50,216 bases of DNA from Beijerinckiaceae bacterium (GTDB lineage: Bacteria > Pseudomonadota > Alphaproteobacteria > Rhizobiales > Beijerinckiaceae): contig CANGTC010000010.1 in the NCBI GenBank assembly GCA_947456505.1, positions 1 through 50,216 on the forward strand. Direction: 5' to 3'. The stretch's first letter is position 1, and each line of letters begins with the position of its first letter. The notes beneath the pieces were generated by a model, which was not told the origin of the DNA, did no database searches, and saw only the letters and a list, made by a program, of their open reading frames with translations. The translations under genes and the position numbers were made by a program. This document shows positions 1-6,894 of this stretch, one piece after another.

Positions 1-2
1 AC

Positions 3-314
3 TGGCGCGATGAGGTGGACAGGGGGCGCCGCAAGGAGCCTGACTGGTCCGCCATCGCCGATCCTTTCTCGCGCATGCTGGCATTTACCCGCATGCTCGA
101 TGAGGAAGGCATCACCTGGCGCATGGATTCCTTTGACGGACGCTGCGTGTCCATCTTCCTCACGCTCGTTGGCGTGCGGGTGGAGGCTTACACTGATCGC
201 GATGGCCTGACCTTCGCCGCCTATATCGGCACGGAAGGTGTCTTCCCCCATAGGGAATTGCAGCCGCTGGTTCCCGGCCTTCGCCTCAATGGAGCACGCA
301 GCCCTTCGCACTAA
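3..314 (+). CDS. hypothetical protein between portal and protease (5' end probably truncated)
   Basis: The reading frame is open from the window edge to the TAA at 312-314. A GTG at 15 is the first possible start inside the window, but the frame continues upstream, so the gene may begin outside. The visible product is about 100 residues, soluble, with a compact segment (FDGRCVSIFLTLVGV, EAYTDRDGLTFAAYI) that looks like an alternating beta-sheet core. I do not recognise a family. It lies where GTA-like and HK97-type clusters often carry small accessory genes between portal and prohead protease. No function is assigned. Confidence 0.45.
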   Translation, partial: WRDEVDRGRRKEPDWSAIADPFSRMLAFTRMLDEEGITWRMDSFDGRCVSIFLTLVGVRVEAYTDRDGLTFAAYIGTEGVFPHRELQPLVPGLRLNGARSPSH

Positions 315-339
315 TCACACAGACACAGGACGCCCCGCG

Positions 340-537
340 ATGAATGACATCACCCAGGTCTTCATCGCGCGGGGCGATCTTGCGCATCTGGCTTTGCTGC
401 TCTGGGCGAGCCTGGCGTCGGCGCTTCTCGTGTGGAGCCTGCGGGAGCTCGCCGCCGCCAACCGGCGCTTTGACACTTTCGTGCGTGAACTCGCCTATTT
501 CAACGAACAATTCGGAGGCCGCGATGAGCAGGGATGA
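340..537 (+). CDS. small single-pass membrane protein of the GTA-like cluster
   Basis: This 65-residue ORF starts at ATG 340 behind a weak AGGA element. Residues about 14-34 (LAHLALLLWASLASALLVWSL) form one hydrophobic helix. A charged amphipathic tail follows (RELAAANRRFDTFVREL) that could form a short coiled coil. I do not recognise the family. Small membrane proteins occur at this place, between portal and prohead protease, in some alphaproteobacterial GTA-like clusters. The next small ORF starts inside its 3' end, which suggests coupled translation. Confidence 0.5.
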   Translation: MNDITQVFIARGDLAHLALLLWASLASALLVWSLRELAAANRRFDTFVRELAYFNEQFGGRDEQG

Positions 538-619
538 TGAGGCCTCGCGCGTCTTCCGCCATTTCCTGACCCTGCTGGTTCGGCTTGCGCCCAAGGCGCG
601 TCAGCGCAGGCGCGTTTAA
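524..619 (+). CDS. 31-residue basic microprotein, overlapping start
   Basis: An ATG at 524 lies five bases after a perfect GGAGG (514-518) inside the end of the preceding gene and opens a 31-residue frame ending in TAA at 617-619. The product is amphipathic and strongly basic at its C-terminus (PKARQRRRV). The strong ribosome binding site and its place in an otherwise gap-free operon are the only support. No family is recognised. It could be a spurious ORF whose GGAGG is chance. Confidence 0.35.
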   Translation: MSRDDEASRVFRHFLTLLVRLAPKARQRRRV

Positions 620-645
620 TCGCGCATTTTCCATCGGAGACATCC

Positions 646-1245
646 ATGACATCTTACCTGCTGCGCGCGGTTCGTCCCGCGCGGGAAACCAAACGCGCGC
701 CTCTGGCGCTCTCCAACGTGGACGCATCCGGCGTGTTCGAGGGATACGCGAGCCTCTTTGGCGTCGTGGACCTTGGCCGCGACGTGGTGATGCCCGGCGC
801 CTTTCGCGACAGTCTGGCGCGGCGCGGCGTATCCGGCGTGAAGATGCTCTGGCAACACAAGGCCGCCGAGCCCATCGGGACCTGGTTGCAGATTGACGAG
901 GACACGCGCGGCCTACGCGTCACCGGGCGGCTTAATCTGGCGGTGGCAAAAGCGCGCGAGGTTCTGGCCCTCATGCGTGAGGGCGCGGTGGACGGCCTCT
1001 CCATTGGCTTTCGCGCCGACCGATTTCAGCGGGACGCAGCCAGCGGCGTGCGACGGCTGAAGAAGATCGATCTGTGGGAAATTTCTTTGGTCACTTTTCC
1101 CATGTTGCCGCAAGCGCGCGTAACTGCGCTGAAGCAGACGACCCCCGCGCCAATCCATCAGTTGCGCCAACGCTGGATCACAGCCGCGCAAGCCTGCGAG
1201 CGCAGTCTGCGCCGCCACGCTCCGGATCATTTCACGCGGCGCTGA
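646..1245 (+). CDS. HK97 family prohead protease (GTA gp4-like)
   Basis: The 199-residue protein is a peptidase U35 (HK97 gp4 / herpesvirus assemblin fold). It matures the procapsid by cutting the N-terminal scaffolding segment off the major capsid protein. Diagnostic stretches are FEGYASLFGVVDLGRDVVMPGAF near residues 31-53, WQH with the probable catalytic His at 71, and VDGLSIGF with the probable nucleophile Ser119. The C-terminal third, after about residue 150 (TFPMLPQARV), is basic and low in motifs. ATG 646 sits behind CGGAGA. The major capsid gene follows after a 102-base gap carrying two hairpins, the usual protease-capsid order. Confidence 0.93.
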   Translation: MTSYLLRAVRPARETKRAPLALSNVDASGVFEGYASLFGVVDLGRDVVMPGAFRDSLARRGVSGVKMLWQHKAAEPIGTWLQIDEDTRGLRVTGRLNLAVAKAREVLALMREGAVDGLSIGFRADRFQRDAASGVRRLKKIDLWEISLVTFPMLPQARVTALKQTTPAPIHQLRQRWITAAQACERSLRRHAPDHFTRR

Positions 1246-1265
1246 GCGTCATCAGTCTTTTCATT

Positions 1266-1306
1266 CGGAGCGCAAACTCCGGGTCCGCGTCGCGCCGCCC
1301 GGCGCG
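1266..1306 (+). promoter_or_regulatory. two tandem RNA hairpins upstream of the capsid gene
   Basis: Seen: CGGAG/CTCCG (1266-1270 with 1277-1281, six-base loop), followed by CGCGCC/GGCGCG (1291-1296 with 1301-1306, four-base loop). Both lie in the only real gap between the protease and capsid genes. No uridine tract follows, so this is not an intrinsic terminator. Inference: such hairpins could protect a processed 3' transcript and raise capsid output relative to protease, as in other phage structural operons. In GC-rich DNA, chance hairpins are common. Confidence 0.3.
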
Positions 1307-1347
1307 GGCCTTTCACCAGGCGGCCATCGCCCAACCAAGAGGACGCC

Positions 1348-2580
1348 ATGCAGACCATCGAAACCAAGTCAGCCGACGCCAACGCCGCCTTTGGCGATTT
1401 TCATCGCGCCTTCGAGGCCTTCCGCGAGACCAATGACGAACGCCTCGCGCAGATCGAGCAGCGTATGGCGAGCGACGTCGTTACGGAAGAGAAACTCTCG
1501 CGCATTGATCGCGCAATTGACGAAACAAAACGCCGTCTTGATCGCGCGCTGCTCGACCAATCGCGACCGCGCCTCGCCACTGAGGTGAAGCAGGACGATT
1601 ACGCCCAACGCGAACACAAGGCCGCGTTCCGCGCCTATATGCGCAGCGGCGACAGCGCCGGTTTGAAAGCGCTGGAAGAGAAGGCCATGGCTGGAAGCTC
1701 CAATCCCGATGGCGGCTATCTCGTCACGCCGGCTGCCGAGACTGACATTCTGCGGCGCATGGCGAATATCTCGCCCATCCGCTCCATCGCGACCGTGCGG
1801 GAAATATCGACATCAAACTATCGCAAGGCCTTCTCCACCACCGGCCCTGCAAGCGGCTGGGTTGCGGAGACCGATGCGCGGCCCACCACCAACAATCAGC
1901 AAATCGCGGATATGAATTTCCCGGCGATGGAGCTCTACGCCATGCCCGCCGCAACGCAGAACCTGCTTGACGATACGGTTGTTGATATCGAGCAATGGAT
2001 CGCATCGGAAGTCGATACAGTCTTCGCCGAACAGGAGGGCGCAGCCTTCGTCAATGGCAATGGAACCAACAAGCCGACGGGCTTTCTGGGCTATACGAAA
2101 ACGACACAGGCCGCCTGGTCCTGGGGCAAGACGGCCTATCTTCCCACGGGCGCTGCGGGCGCTTTTCCCGCCAGCAATCCTTCGGACATTCTGTTCGATC
2201 TCATTTATTCCTTGCGCGCAGGCTATCGTCAGAACGCCAGCTTCGTGATGAATCGGAAGACGCAGGCGCTCATCCGCAAATTCAAGACCACCACTGGCGA
2301 TTATATCTGGGCCCCGCCCGCCACCATTGGCGCGCCCGCAACCCTGATGAACTTTCCCGTGGTTGAAGCCGAAGACATGCCCGATGTGGCGACGGATTCC
2401 TTCTCCATCGCCTTCGCCGATTTTCGCCGCGCCTATCTCGTGGTGGATCGTCGCGGGGTTCGCATTCTGCGCGATCCCTATTCCTCCAAACCCTATGTGC
2501 TGTTCTATACGACCAAACGTGTGGGTGGCGGTTTGCAGGATTTTGACGCGATCAAGCTGCTAAAGTTCGGAACCGCCTGA
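1348..2580 (+). CDS. HK97-fold phage major capsid protein (GTA gp5-like)
   Basis: The 410-residue protein forms the icosahedral head shell. The N-terminal ~110 residues are charged and predicted coiled coil (RAFEAFRETNDERLAQIEQRM, ERAIDETKRRLDRALL-like pattern), matching the delta/scaffold domain removed by the prohead protease. The mature part probably starts near the KAMAGSSNPDGGYLVTP segment, residues about 111-127. The rest carries typical phage_capsid family stretches: GWVAETDARP, ELYAMPAATQNLLDD, EQEGAAFVNGNGTNKPTGFL, SFVMNRKTQALIRKFK and the C-terminal DFRRAYLVVDRRGVRILRDPY. It starts at ATG 1348 behind AAGAGGACGCC. Its TGA abuts the stop of the antisense protease gene with no spacing. 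Confidence 0.95.
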   Translation: MQTIETKSADANAAFGDFHRAFEAFRETNDERLAQIEQRMASDVVTEEKLSRIDRAIDETKRRLDRALLDQSRPRLATEVKQDDYAQREHKAAFRAYMRSGDSAGLKALEEKAMAGSSNPDGGYLVTPAAETDILRRMANISPIRSIATVREISTSNYRKAFSTTGPASGWVAETDARPTTNNQQIADMNFPAMELYAMPAATQNLLDDTVVDIEQWIASEVDTVFAEQEGAAFVNGNGTNKPTGFLGYTKTTQAAWSWGKTAYLPTGAAGAFPASNPSDILFDLIYSLRAGYRQNASFVMNRKTQALIRKFKTTTGDYIWAPPATIGAPATLMNFPVVEAEDMPDVATDSFSIAFADFRRAYLVVDRRGVRILRDPYSSKPYVLFYTTKRVGGGLQDFDAIKLLKFGTA

Positions 2581-3333
2581 TCAGCGTGCAACGCCCCAGC
2601 CCCTCAGCACGCCATCGATCCAGGCGCGTTGAGGGGCGATCAACGCGGCCTGCGTGAGCTTGCCGCAATGGGCTTTGCCCTCGCCTTCCGTCCAGCTTGT
2701 GATCGCGATCAGCATATTGGCGTCAAGGCTGAAAACGGGGCCCCCAGAATCGCCTTCACAGGCGCCAAAACCCCGCGCGGCGGGATCTTCCGCCCACAAG
2801 AGGATGGACGATAGCGGCGCCCGCGCCCTCAGCTTTCCCCAATGCAAGGCGCCGCCTGATGTCGCCTTACCTTCGCGCGTCAGGCCGAAACCTGAAACGC
2901 CATATTGGGCGCCAAGCGTGATCGAGGCGCGCTGGTCAAAGGAGGCTGGCGTGTATTGCTGCGGCAGTGACGCGCTGGTGCGGATAAGCGCGAGATCGAT
3001 GGATCGTTCGCGCGTCCGCGGCGCCTGCGCCTTATAGCCGGGATGAATGGCGATGACTGCAGGGGGGAGAAATACAGGCCCCTCGGGTTGTCGGAAGTAG
3101 ATCATGGTCTGCGCGGGATCGGTCACGCAATGGGCGGCGGTCAGCACGACATCGCGCGCGATGACCACGCCGGTGCAAAAACCCGCCCCCCTCGGTCCAC
3201 TCGCCAGAACCATTACAGCGTGGTGCGCCATGGGGCCATCTTGTGCGCTTTCGCCCACCAGAGCCTGCGCGGGGCTGCAGGCAAGGCCGGCGCTCAACAT
3301 GAGAGCTGCGATTGGAATGCGAGACGAAGTCAT
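2581..3333 (-). CDS. secreted trypsin-like serine protease (S1 family), antisense within the structural operon
   Basis: The 250-residue product starts with a Sec signal peptide (hydrophobic residues 7-24, PAQA cleavage context). A chymotrypsin-fold domain follows with the full triad: His68 in LTAAHC, Asp113 in SIDLALI, Ser196 in EGDSGGPV. Cys53/Cys69 and Cys192/Cys223 could form the usual disulfides. The start is ATG at 3331-3333 behind AAGGGGGA. The gene is convergent with the capsid gene (stops abut at 2580/2581) and divergent from the adaptor gene (48 bases), so it splits an otherwise unidirectional operon. It is probably a cargo or moron gene. It could instead process particle or envelope proteins, but the signal peptide points to a periplasmic or secreted role rather than capsid maturation. 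Confidence 0.85.
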   Translation of the reverse strand: MTSSRIPIAALMLSAGLACSPAQALVGESAQDGPMAHHAVMVLASGPRGAGFCTGVVIARDVVLTAAHCVTDPAQTMIYFRQPEGPVFLPPAVIAIHPGYKAQAPRTRERSIDLALIRTSASLPQQYTPASFDQRASITLGAQYGVSGFGLTREGKATSGGALHWGKLRARAPLSSILLWAEDPAARGFGACEGDSGGPVFSLDANMLIAITSWTEGEGKAHCGKLTQAALIAPQRAWIDGVLRGWGVAR

Positions 3334-3380
3334 GGGGTCCCCCTTGCGATCCCTTTAACTCGAACTGCGATGGAGATCCA

Positions 3381-3947
3381 ATGATGCCCCTTCTTATTTC
3401 CGGTCCGGCGGTTGAGCCCCTGTCGCTGGCAGAGGCGAAAAGCTGGCTCAAGCTGGATATCAGCGACGAAGATCAGGTGGTTCAATCCTTGATTGTGGCG
3501 GCCCGCCTTGCAGTGGAGGCGGCCACCAATCGCCTGCTGATCACCCAGCAATGGCGAGTGATGATCGACGCGTGGCCTATGGAGCGCATTTTGCCTCTGC
3601 CACTCGCTCCCGTGCGCTCCGTTGTGCGTGTCAGAATCCTGGACGCAAATGGCGTTGGGGTGGATGCGCCCTCCAATCTCTACAGTCTGGATGGCAATCT
3701 TGATCGCGCGCGGTTGGTGCTTGGCTCACCCTTGCCCAACCCGGGCCAGCCGGTATCGGGCGTCTGGATTGATCTTACGGTTGGTTATGGGGACGCCTCG
3801 GCTGTCCCTGAAGCTTTCCGGCTCGCGATGCGCCAGCTTATCGCCCGGTGGTTCGGCGATCGCGGCGATGGCGAGGCTGTTTCCGCCCCCATGCCTGGTT
3901 CCGTGCTCGCCCTGCTCGCGCCCTATCGCCTGAGGAGGCTGGCATGA
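3381..3947 (+). CDS. head-tail connector / adaptor protein (GTA gp6-like)
   Basis: The 188-residue protein belongs to the phage gp6-like head-tail connector family and is the adaptor ring under the portal. The N-terminal half has the family pattern PLSLAEAKSWLKLDISDEDQVVQSLIVAAR, then a helix EAATNRLL, then WRVMIDAWP and LPLPLAPVRSV. The C-terminus has the helical VPEAFRLAMRQLIARWF segment. ATG 3381 follows TGGAGA at a good distance. The longer frame open to 3312 would run through the antisense protease's start region and lacks a ribosome site. It overlaps the next gene by an ATGA. Confidence 0.85.
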   Translation: MMPLLISGPAVEPLSLAEAKSWLKLDISDEDQVVQSLIVAARLAVEAATNRLLITQQWRVMIDAWPMERILPLPLAPVRSVVRVRILDANGVGVDAPSNLYSLDGNLDRARLVLGSPLPNPGQPVSGVWIDLTVGYGDASAVPEAFRLAMRQLIARWFGDRGDGEAVSAPMPGSVLALLAPYRLRRLA

Positions 3948-4276
3948 GCGGGGCTGTCTTCACCGGTCAGCTGCGCCGACGCGTCATGCTGCTAATTCCA
4001 GTTGCATCGGTTGACGCCTCCGGATTCCTGTCGCGCGCCTATTCGAATGGTCCTTTGATCTGGGCTCATATCAGACCCCTGCAAATGGCGGGGCGTTATG
4101 GCGCTGACCGGCAAGAGGGGCTGGTGACGCACCACATCACCTGCAGAAGTCTGTCGAGCTTTGGCGCAGGGTATCGATTTGCACTGGGCTCCAGAATTTT
4201 CGACGTCGTTTCCTTTCAGGACTGCGAAGGGACGCCCTCCTTCATGCGCGCCTATTGCCAGGAGATTCAGCCATGA
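3944..4276 (+). CDS. phage head closure / stopper protein (GTA gp7-like)
   Basis: The 110-residue protein fits the SPP1 gp16 head-closure family that seals the connector before tail attachment. It begins with the family-typical GQLRRRVMLL and then has WAHIRPLQMAGRYGADRQEGLVTHHITCR and FALGSRIFDVVSF. Together these suggest a small beta-barrel. It starts at ATG 3944 inside the stop of the adaptor gene, behind TGAGGAGG (3931-3938). It ends in another ATGA overlap with the next gene, so all three are probably translationally coupled. Confidence 0.85.
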   Translation: MSGAVFTGQLRRRVMLLIPVASVDASGFLSRAYSNGPLIWAHIRPLQMAGRYGADRQEGLVTHHITCRSLSSFGAGYRFALGSRIFDVVSFQDCEGTPSFMRAYCQEIQP

Positions 4277-4710
4277 GCGTAAAGGCGGAGCTTGCCTTGC
4301 GAAGCGCCATACGCAGCGCCGCATTGAATAATCCCTCAGTCGCGGCGGCGGTCAATGCGAGCTTTTATGACGGTGCGCCCCGCGATGCGGCCTATCCCTT
4401 CGTCTGCTTTGGCGATGTTTCGTTGCGCGATTGGTCTACAGGTTCCGATAGAGGACTTGAACACCAGTTTACGCTGGAGATCTGGTCCACACAGCCTGGG
4501 CACGGCGAGGTGCTGAAACTGGCGGATTTGCTTCAGACCTTCCTGCAATCGGCGATCCTTTCCTTGCAGGGGTTTCAACTGGTGGACCTGCGCTTTCTCT
4601 GGTTTGAGGCGCGGCGGGAAATGAATGGGCGTTTTGCGAAGGGGCGCATGCGCTTTCGCGCGATCACCGAAGAAAGTGCAGGAGGCGATAATGTCGGCGC
4701 AACGCGGTAG
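4273..4710 (+). CDS. DUF3168 tail terminator (GTA gp8-like)
   Basis: The 145-residue protein is a DUF3168 (lambda gpU / HK97 gp10-like) tail-terminator candidate that caps the tail tube and binds the head connector. It starts MSVKAELALRSAIRSAAL, has the family's AYPFVCFGDVSLRDWST and HQFTLEIWSTQPGHGEVLKLADLL, and ends with a basic segment. ATG 4273 overlaps the previous stop and lies behind GGAGA (4261-4265). The end overlaps the tail tube gene by 20 bases. Confidence 0.87.
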   Translation: MSVKAELALRSAIRSAALNNPSVAAAVNASFYDGAPRDAAYPFVCFGDVSLRDWSTGSDRGLEHQFTLEIWSTQPGHGEVLKLADLLQTFLQSAILSLQGFQLVDLRFLWFEARREMNGRFAKGRMRFRAITEESAGGDNVGATR

Positions 4711-5101
4711 AGATCTTCTTTTGAAAATCGATAATGGGTCGGGAGTCTTCGGAACGGTTGCGGGTTTGCGCACGCAGCGCATTGCGCTCAACGCGGATAC
4801 CGTCGACATCACCCATGCGGATTCGGTGGGGCAATGGCGTGAGTTGCTTGCGGGCGCCGGCGTGCGGCGCGCCAGCCTGGCGGGCTCGGGCGTTTTCAAG
4901 GACGCCACCTCCGACGAGCGCGTGCGGCAGGTGTTCTTTGATGGGCTGATCGCGTCATGGCAGATCGTGGTGCCCGCTTTTGGCGTCATCCAGGGGCCAT
5001 TCCAGATCTCGAGCCTTGATTATCGCGGCGACTATGCGGGCGAAGTGACCTTTGAACTTGCGCTTGAGTCTGCGGGCGCGCTCACCTTCACCGCTTTGTG
5101 A
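4691..5101 (+). CDS. major tail (tube) protein, TP901-1 family (GTA gp9-like)
   Basis: The 136-residue protein stacks in rings to form the tail tube. Recognisable stretches are GRDLLLKIDNGSGVFGTVAGL, the LRTQRIALNADTVDITHADS element typical of phage_tail_2/TP901-1 tube proteins, WRELLAGAG, and the C-terminal beta-rich GPFQISSLDYRGDYAGEVTFEL. ATG 4691 is set by the strong AGGAGG at 4680-4685. Longer in-frame starts lie deep in the terminator gene with no ribosome site. Confidence 0.9.
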   Translation: MSAQRGRDLLLKIDNGSGVFGTVAGLRTQRIALNADTVDITHADSVGQWRELLAGAGVRRASLAGSGVFKDATSDERVRQVFFDGLIASWQIVVPAFGVIQGPFQISSLDYRGDYAGEVTFELALESAGALTFTAL

Positions 5102-5108
5102 GGCGCCG

Positions 5109-5453
5109 ATGGCTAATTTGCATCGTGGGGAAATCGAAGCGCAGTTTGGGGACCGCGCCTATCGTTTGTGTCTGACGCTGGGCGCTCTGGCGGAACTGGA
5201 ACATGCCTTTGGCGCCTCCGATCTCGTGGCCCTGGCGGCGCGTTTCGAGCAAGGGCGCTTGCGGGCGCGAGATTTGTTGCTGATCATCGGTTGCGGATTG
5301 CGCGGCGCGGGCGCCTCGCTCAGCGATGCTGAGGTCGCCGCGCTCGCCCATGCGCAGGGGCTGCCCGGTTATGTTGATGTCGCCGGCCGTCTGCTCGCTG
5401 CGACCTTTGGGGAAGGCGAGGCGACGCGCCCTCCCACGCCGCAGGCGCAGTAA
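5109..5453 (+). CDS. tail assembly chaperone, GTA gp10 family
   Basis: The 114-residue protein is of the GTA-gp10 / Phage_TAC_11 family. The start (ANLHRGEIEAQFGDRAYRLCLTLGALAELEHAFGASDLVAL) with the GALAELE helix is characteristic. Tail assembly chaperones coat the tape measure before tube polymerisation. It starts at ATG 5109, seven bases after the tube gene. In many siphophages the short chaperone is extended by ribosomal frameshifting into a second downstream frame. Here the downstream chaperone frame lacks its own usable start, which fits that arrangement (see 5378-5668). Confidence 0.85.
   Translation: MANLHRGEIEAQFGDRAYRLCLTLGALAELEHAFGASDLVALAARFEQGRLRARDLLLIIGCGLRGAGASLSDAEVAALAHAQGLPGYVDVAGRLLAATFGEGEATRPPTPQAQ
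5378..5453 (+). other. overlap window for a possible -1 frameshift between the two tail chaperone frames
   Basis: Seen: the downstream chaperone frame is open from 5378, after a TGA at 5375-5377, and is in -1 register to the gp10 frame, which stops at 5451-5453. Between 5378 and 5491 that frame contains no ATG, GTG, TTG or CTG. A run TTTGGGGAAGG at 5406-5416 and CCTCCC near 5430-5435 are the only homopolymer-like candidates, and neither is a perfect X-XXY-YYZ site. Known: -1 shifts between tail chaperone genes (lambda G/GT type) are conserved in many siphophages. The site is an inference. Confidence 0.4.
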
Positions 5454-5470
5454 GTGCGACGCAAGCCTCG

Positions 5471-5668
5471 CCATTCCCTTGGGAAGAGGCGATGGCTTTC
5501 GGCCTTGGTTGTCTGCGGCTTTCTCCGGACGCCTTCTGGCGCATGACGCCGCGTGAGCTCTCGGCCGCCATGCGGCCACGCAGGCAAGGCGTTTCCCAGA
5601 GCTTTGATGCTGGCGCCTTGGCGCGCCTGATGCGCGATTTCCCCGATGAGGAGACGAGTTATGGTTGA
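5471..5668 (+). CDS. phage tail assembly chaperone, DUF2376 / Phage_TAC_6 type (start unresolved)
   Basis: The frame encodes PFPWEEAMAFGLGCLRLSP followed by AFWRMTPRELSAAMR, a good match to the small chaperone that follows gp10 in alphaproteobacterial GTA clusters. The family-typical F-P-W-E-E segment lies before the first ATG (5492), so a start there would cut into the conserved domain. AAGAGG lies only two bases before that ATG. No conventional start codon exists upstream to 5378. The coordinates given begin at the first recognisable codon. The most economical reading is a -1 fusion to gp10 of roughly 185-190 residues. The frame overlaps the tape measure start by eight bases. Confidence 0.65.
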   Translation, partial: PFPWEEAMAFGLGCLRLSPDAFWRMTPRELSAAMRPRRQGVSQSFDAGALARLMRDFPDEETSYG

Positions 5669-6206
5669 TCCCACCACCGGGTCCACTCAGACATTGCAGG
5701 ATGTGTCGACGTCGCTCGACGCCATCAATGTCTCGGCTGATCGCGTTGCGGCATCCCTGACTGGCGCCTTTTCCAAAGCGGTCACATCAGGCAAGGCCTT
5801 TGATGCAACCTTGCAGGGGGTTCTCGGCAATCTGTCGAAAATGGCCTTGAACATGGCGATTCCACCGCTGCAACAGGGGCTCTCCGCTCTGACCTCGGCG
5901 GCTTTCGGCGGCGGTGGCGGCGCGCTGCGCATCACCCCCTTCGCTCAGGGCGGCGTCGTCGCGCAACCCACTTACTTCGCCAGCGGCGGCAATGTGGGCC
6001 TCATGGGGGAAAGAGGCGCCGAAGCGATTTTGCCCCTGGCGCGAGGACCAGATGGGCGGCTTGGCGTCGCTGCTGGCGGGCAGGCGGCGCCGGTGAATGT
6101 GAATGTGACGATTTCCACCAGGGATGTTGAGAGTTTCCGTCGGTCTGAAGTGCAGATCTCCTCGGCGCTTGCGCGGGCGGTTGCGCGCGGTCAGCGCGGA
6201 TTATGA
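5661..6206 (+). CDS. short phage tail tape measure protein (GTA gp11-like)
   Basis: The 181-residue protein sets tail length and is threaded in the tail lumen. Residues 1-60 are helical (TQTLQDVSTSLDAINVSADRVAASL). A hydrophobic patch with MALNMAIPPLQQGLSAL follows, then GGGG, then a Gly/Ala-rich C-terminal module (FASGGNVGLMGERGAEAILPLARGPDGRLGV) shared by phage tape measure C-termini. ATG 5661 is placed by GAGGAG at 5648-5653; ATG 5646 has no ribosome site. The length is far below the several hundred to more than 1000 residues of typical siphophages and agrees with the short tails of GTAs. Confidence 0.87.
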   Translation: MVDPTTGSTQTLQDVSTSLDAINVSADRVAASLTGAFSKAVTSGKAFDATLQGVLGNLSKMALNMAIPPLQQGLSALTSAAFGGGGGALRITPFAQGGVVAQPTYFASGGNVGLMGERGAEAILPLARGPDGRLGVAAGGQAAPVNVNVTISTRDVESFRRSEVQISSALARAVARGQRGL

Positions 6207-6242
6207 GAGGACGCACGGGGCGTTCAAGATGGAGAGATGACT

Positions 6243-6884
6243 ATGGTGGACTTTCATGAGGTGCGCTTTCCGCTCGACATCGCCCTGAAGAGCAGGGGCG
6301 GCCCGCAACGCCGCACAGAGGTGGTCACGCTGGGCTCCGGGCGAGAGGCGCGCAATGCTCGCTGGACGCGCTCGCGTCGACGGTTTGATGCGGGCTATGG
6401 CGTGAAGAACCTCGCAGCGCTCGCTTCCGTCATAGCCTTTTTCGAAGAGCGGCGTGGCATGCTCTATGGCTTTCGCTTTCGAGATCGCGCCGATTTCAAA
6501 TCCTGCGCGCCGGACGCGACGCCCGGCCCACTTGATCAGAAGCTCGGGACGGGAGATGGCGCGCAGCGGATCTTCACGTTGACGAAGGCCTATGGGACAA
6601 GCTTTGCGCCCTATCTGCGCGAGATCAGCAAACCCGTTGATGGTTCGGCGCGCATTGCGGTGAATGGCGTTGAAAAGATCGCCGGCACAGACTTTGACGT
6701 AGATGCAACCACGGGTGTGGTGACCTTTCGCTCCGGCCGAGCCTCGCCCGCTGGTGCTTCTGTGACGGCTGGTTTTCTCTTCGATGTGCCCGTGCGCTTC
6801 GATACGGATTATCTCGAAGTGGATTTCGCAGCCTTTGACGCGGGTGAAATTCCCAAAATTCCGATCATCGAAATCCTGCCCTGA
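6243..6884 (+). CDS. DUF2460 distal tail protein (GTA gp12-like)
   Basis: The 213-residue protein is a TIGR02217/DUF2460 distal tail (Dit-type) protein that joins the tube to the baseplate hub. Typical segments are FHEVRFPLDIALKSRGGPQRRTEVVTLGSG, NARWTRSRRRFDAGYGVKNL, FFEERRGMLYGFRFRDRADFKS, and the C-terminal VRFDTDYLEVDFAAFDAGEIPKIPIIEI. ATG 6243 is favoured over ATG 6237 because GGAG at 6231-6234 is correctly spaced only for 6243. Gene order tape measure, DUF2460, DUF2163, NlpC/P60 is diagnostic of GTA-like clusters. Confidence 0.92.
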   Translation: MVDFHEVRFPLDIALKSRGGPQRRTEVVTLGSGREARNARWTRSRRRFDAGYGVKNLAALASVIAFFEERRGMLYGFRFRDRADFKSCAPDATPGPLDQKLGTGDGAQRIFTLTKAYGTSFAPYLREISKPVDGSARIAVNGVEKIAGTDFDVDATTGVVTFRSGRASPAGASVTAGFLFDVPVRFDTDYLEVDFAAFDAGEIPKIPIIEILP

Positions 6885-6894
6885 GGAGGCGGCC

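Noticed and set aside
12-210. 66-residue frame starting at ATG 10
   Set aside because: Its residues look like an out-of-frame reading of the 3-314 frame, which has a more natural composition.
2578-2583. TGATCA at the capsid/protease junction
   Set aside because: It is simply two convergent stop codons touching, not an insertion footprint; no flanking direct repeats were seen.
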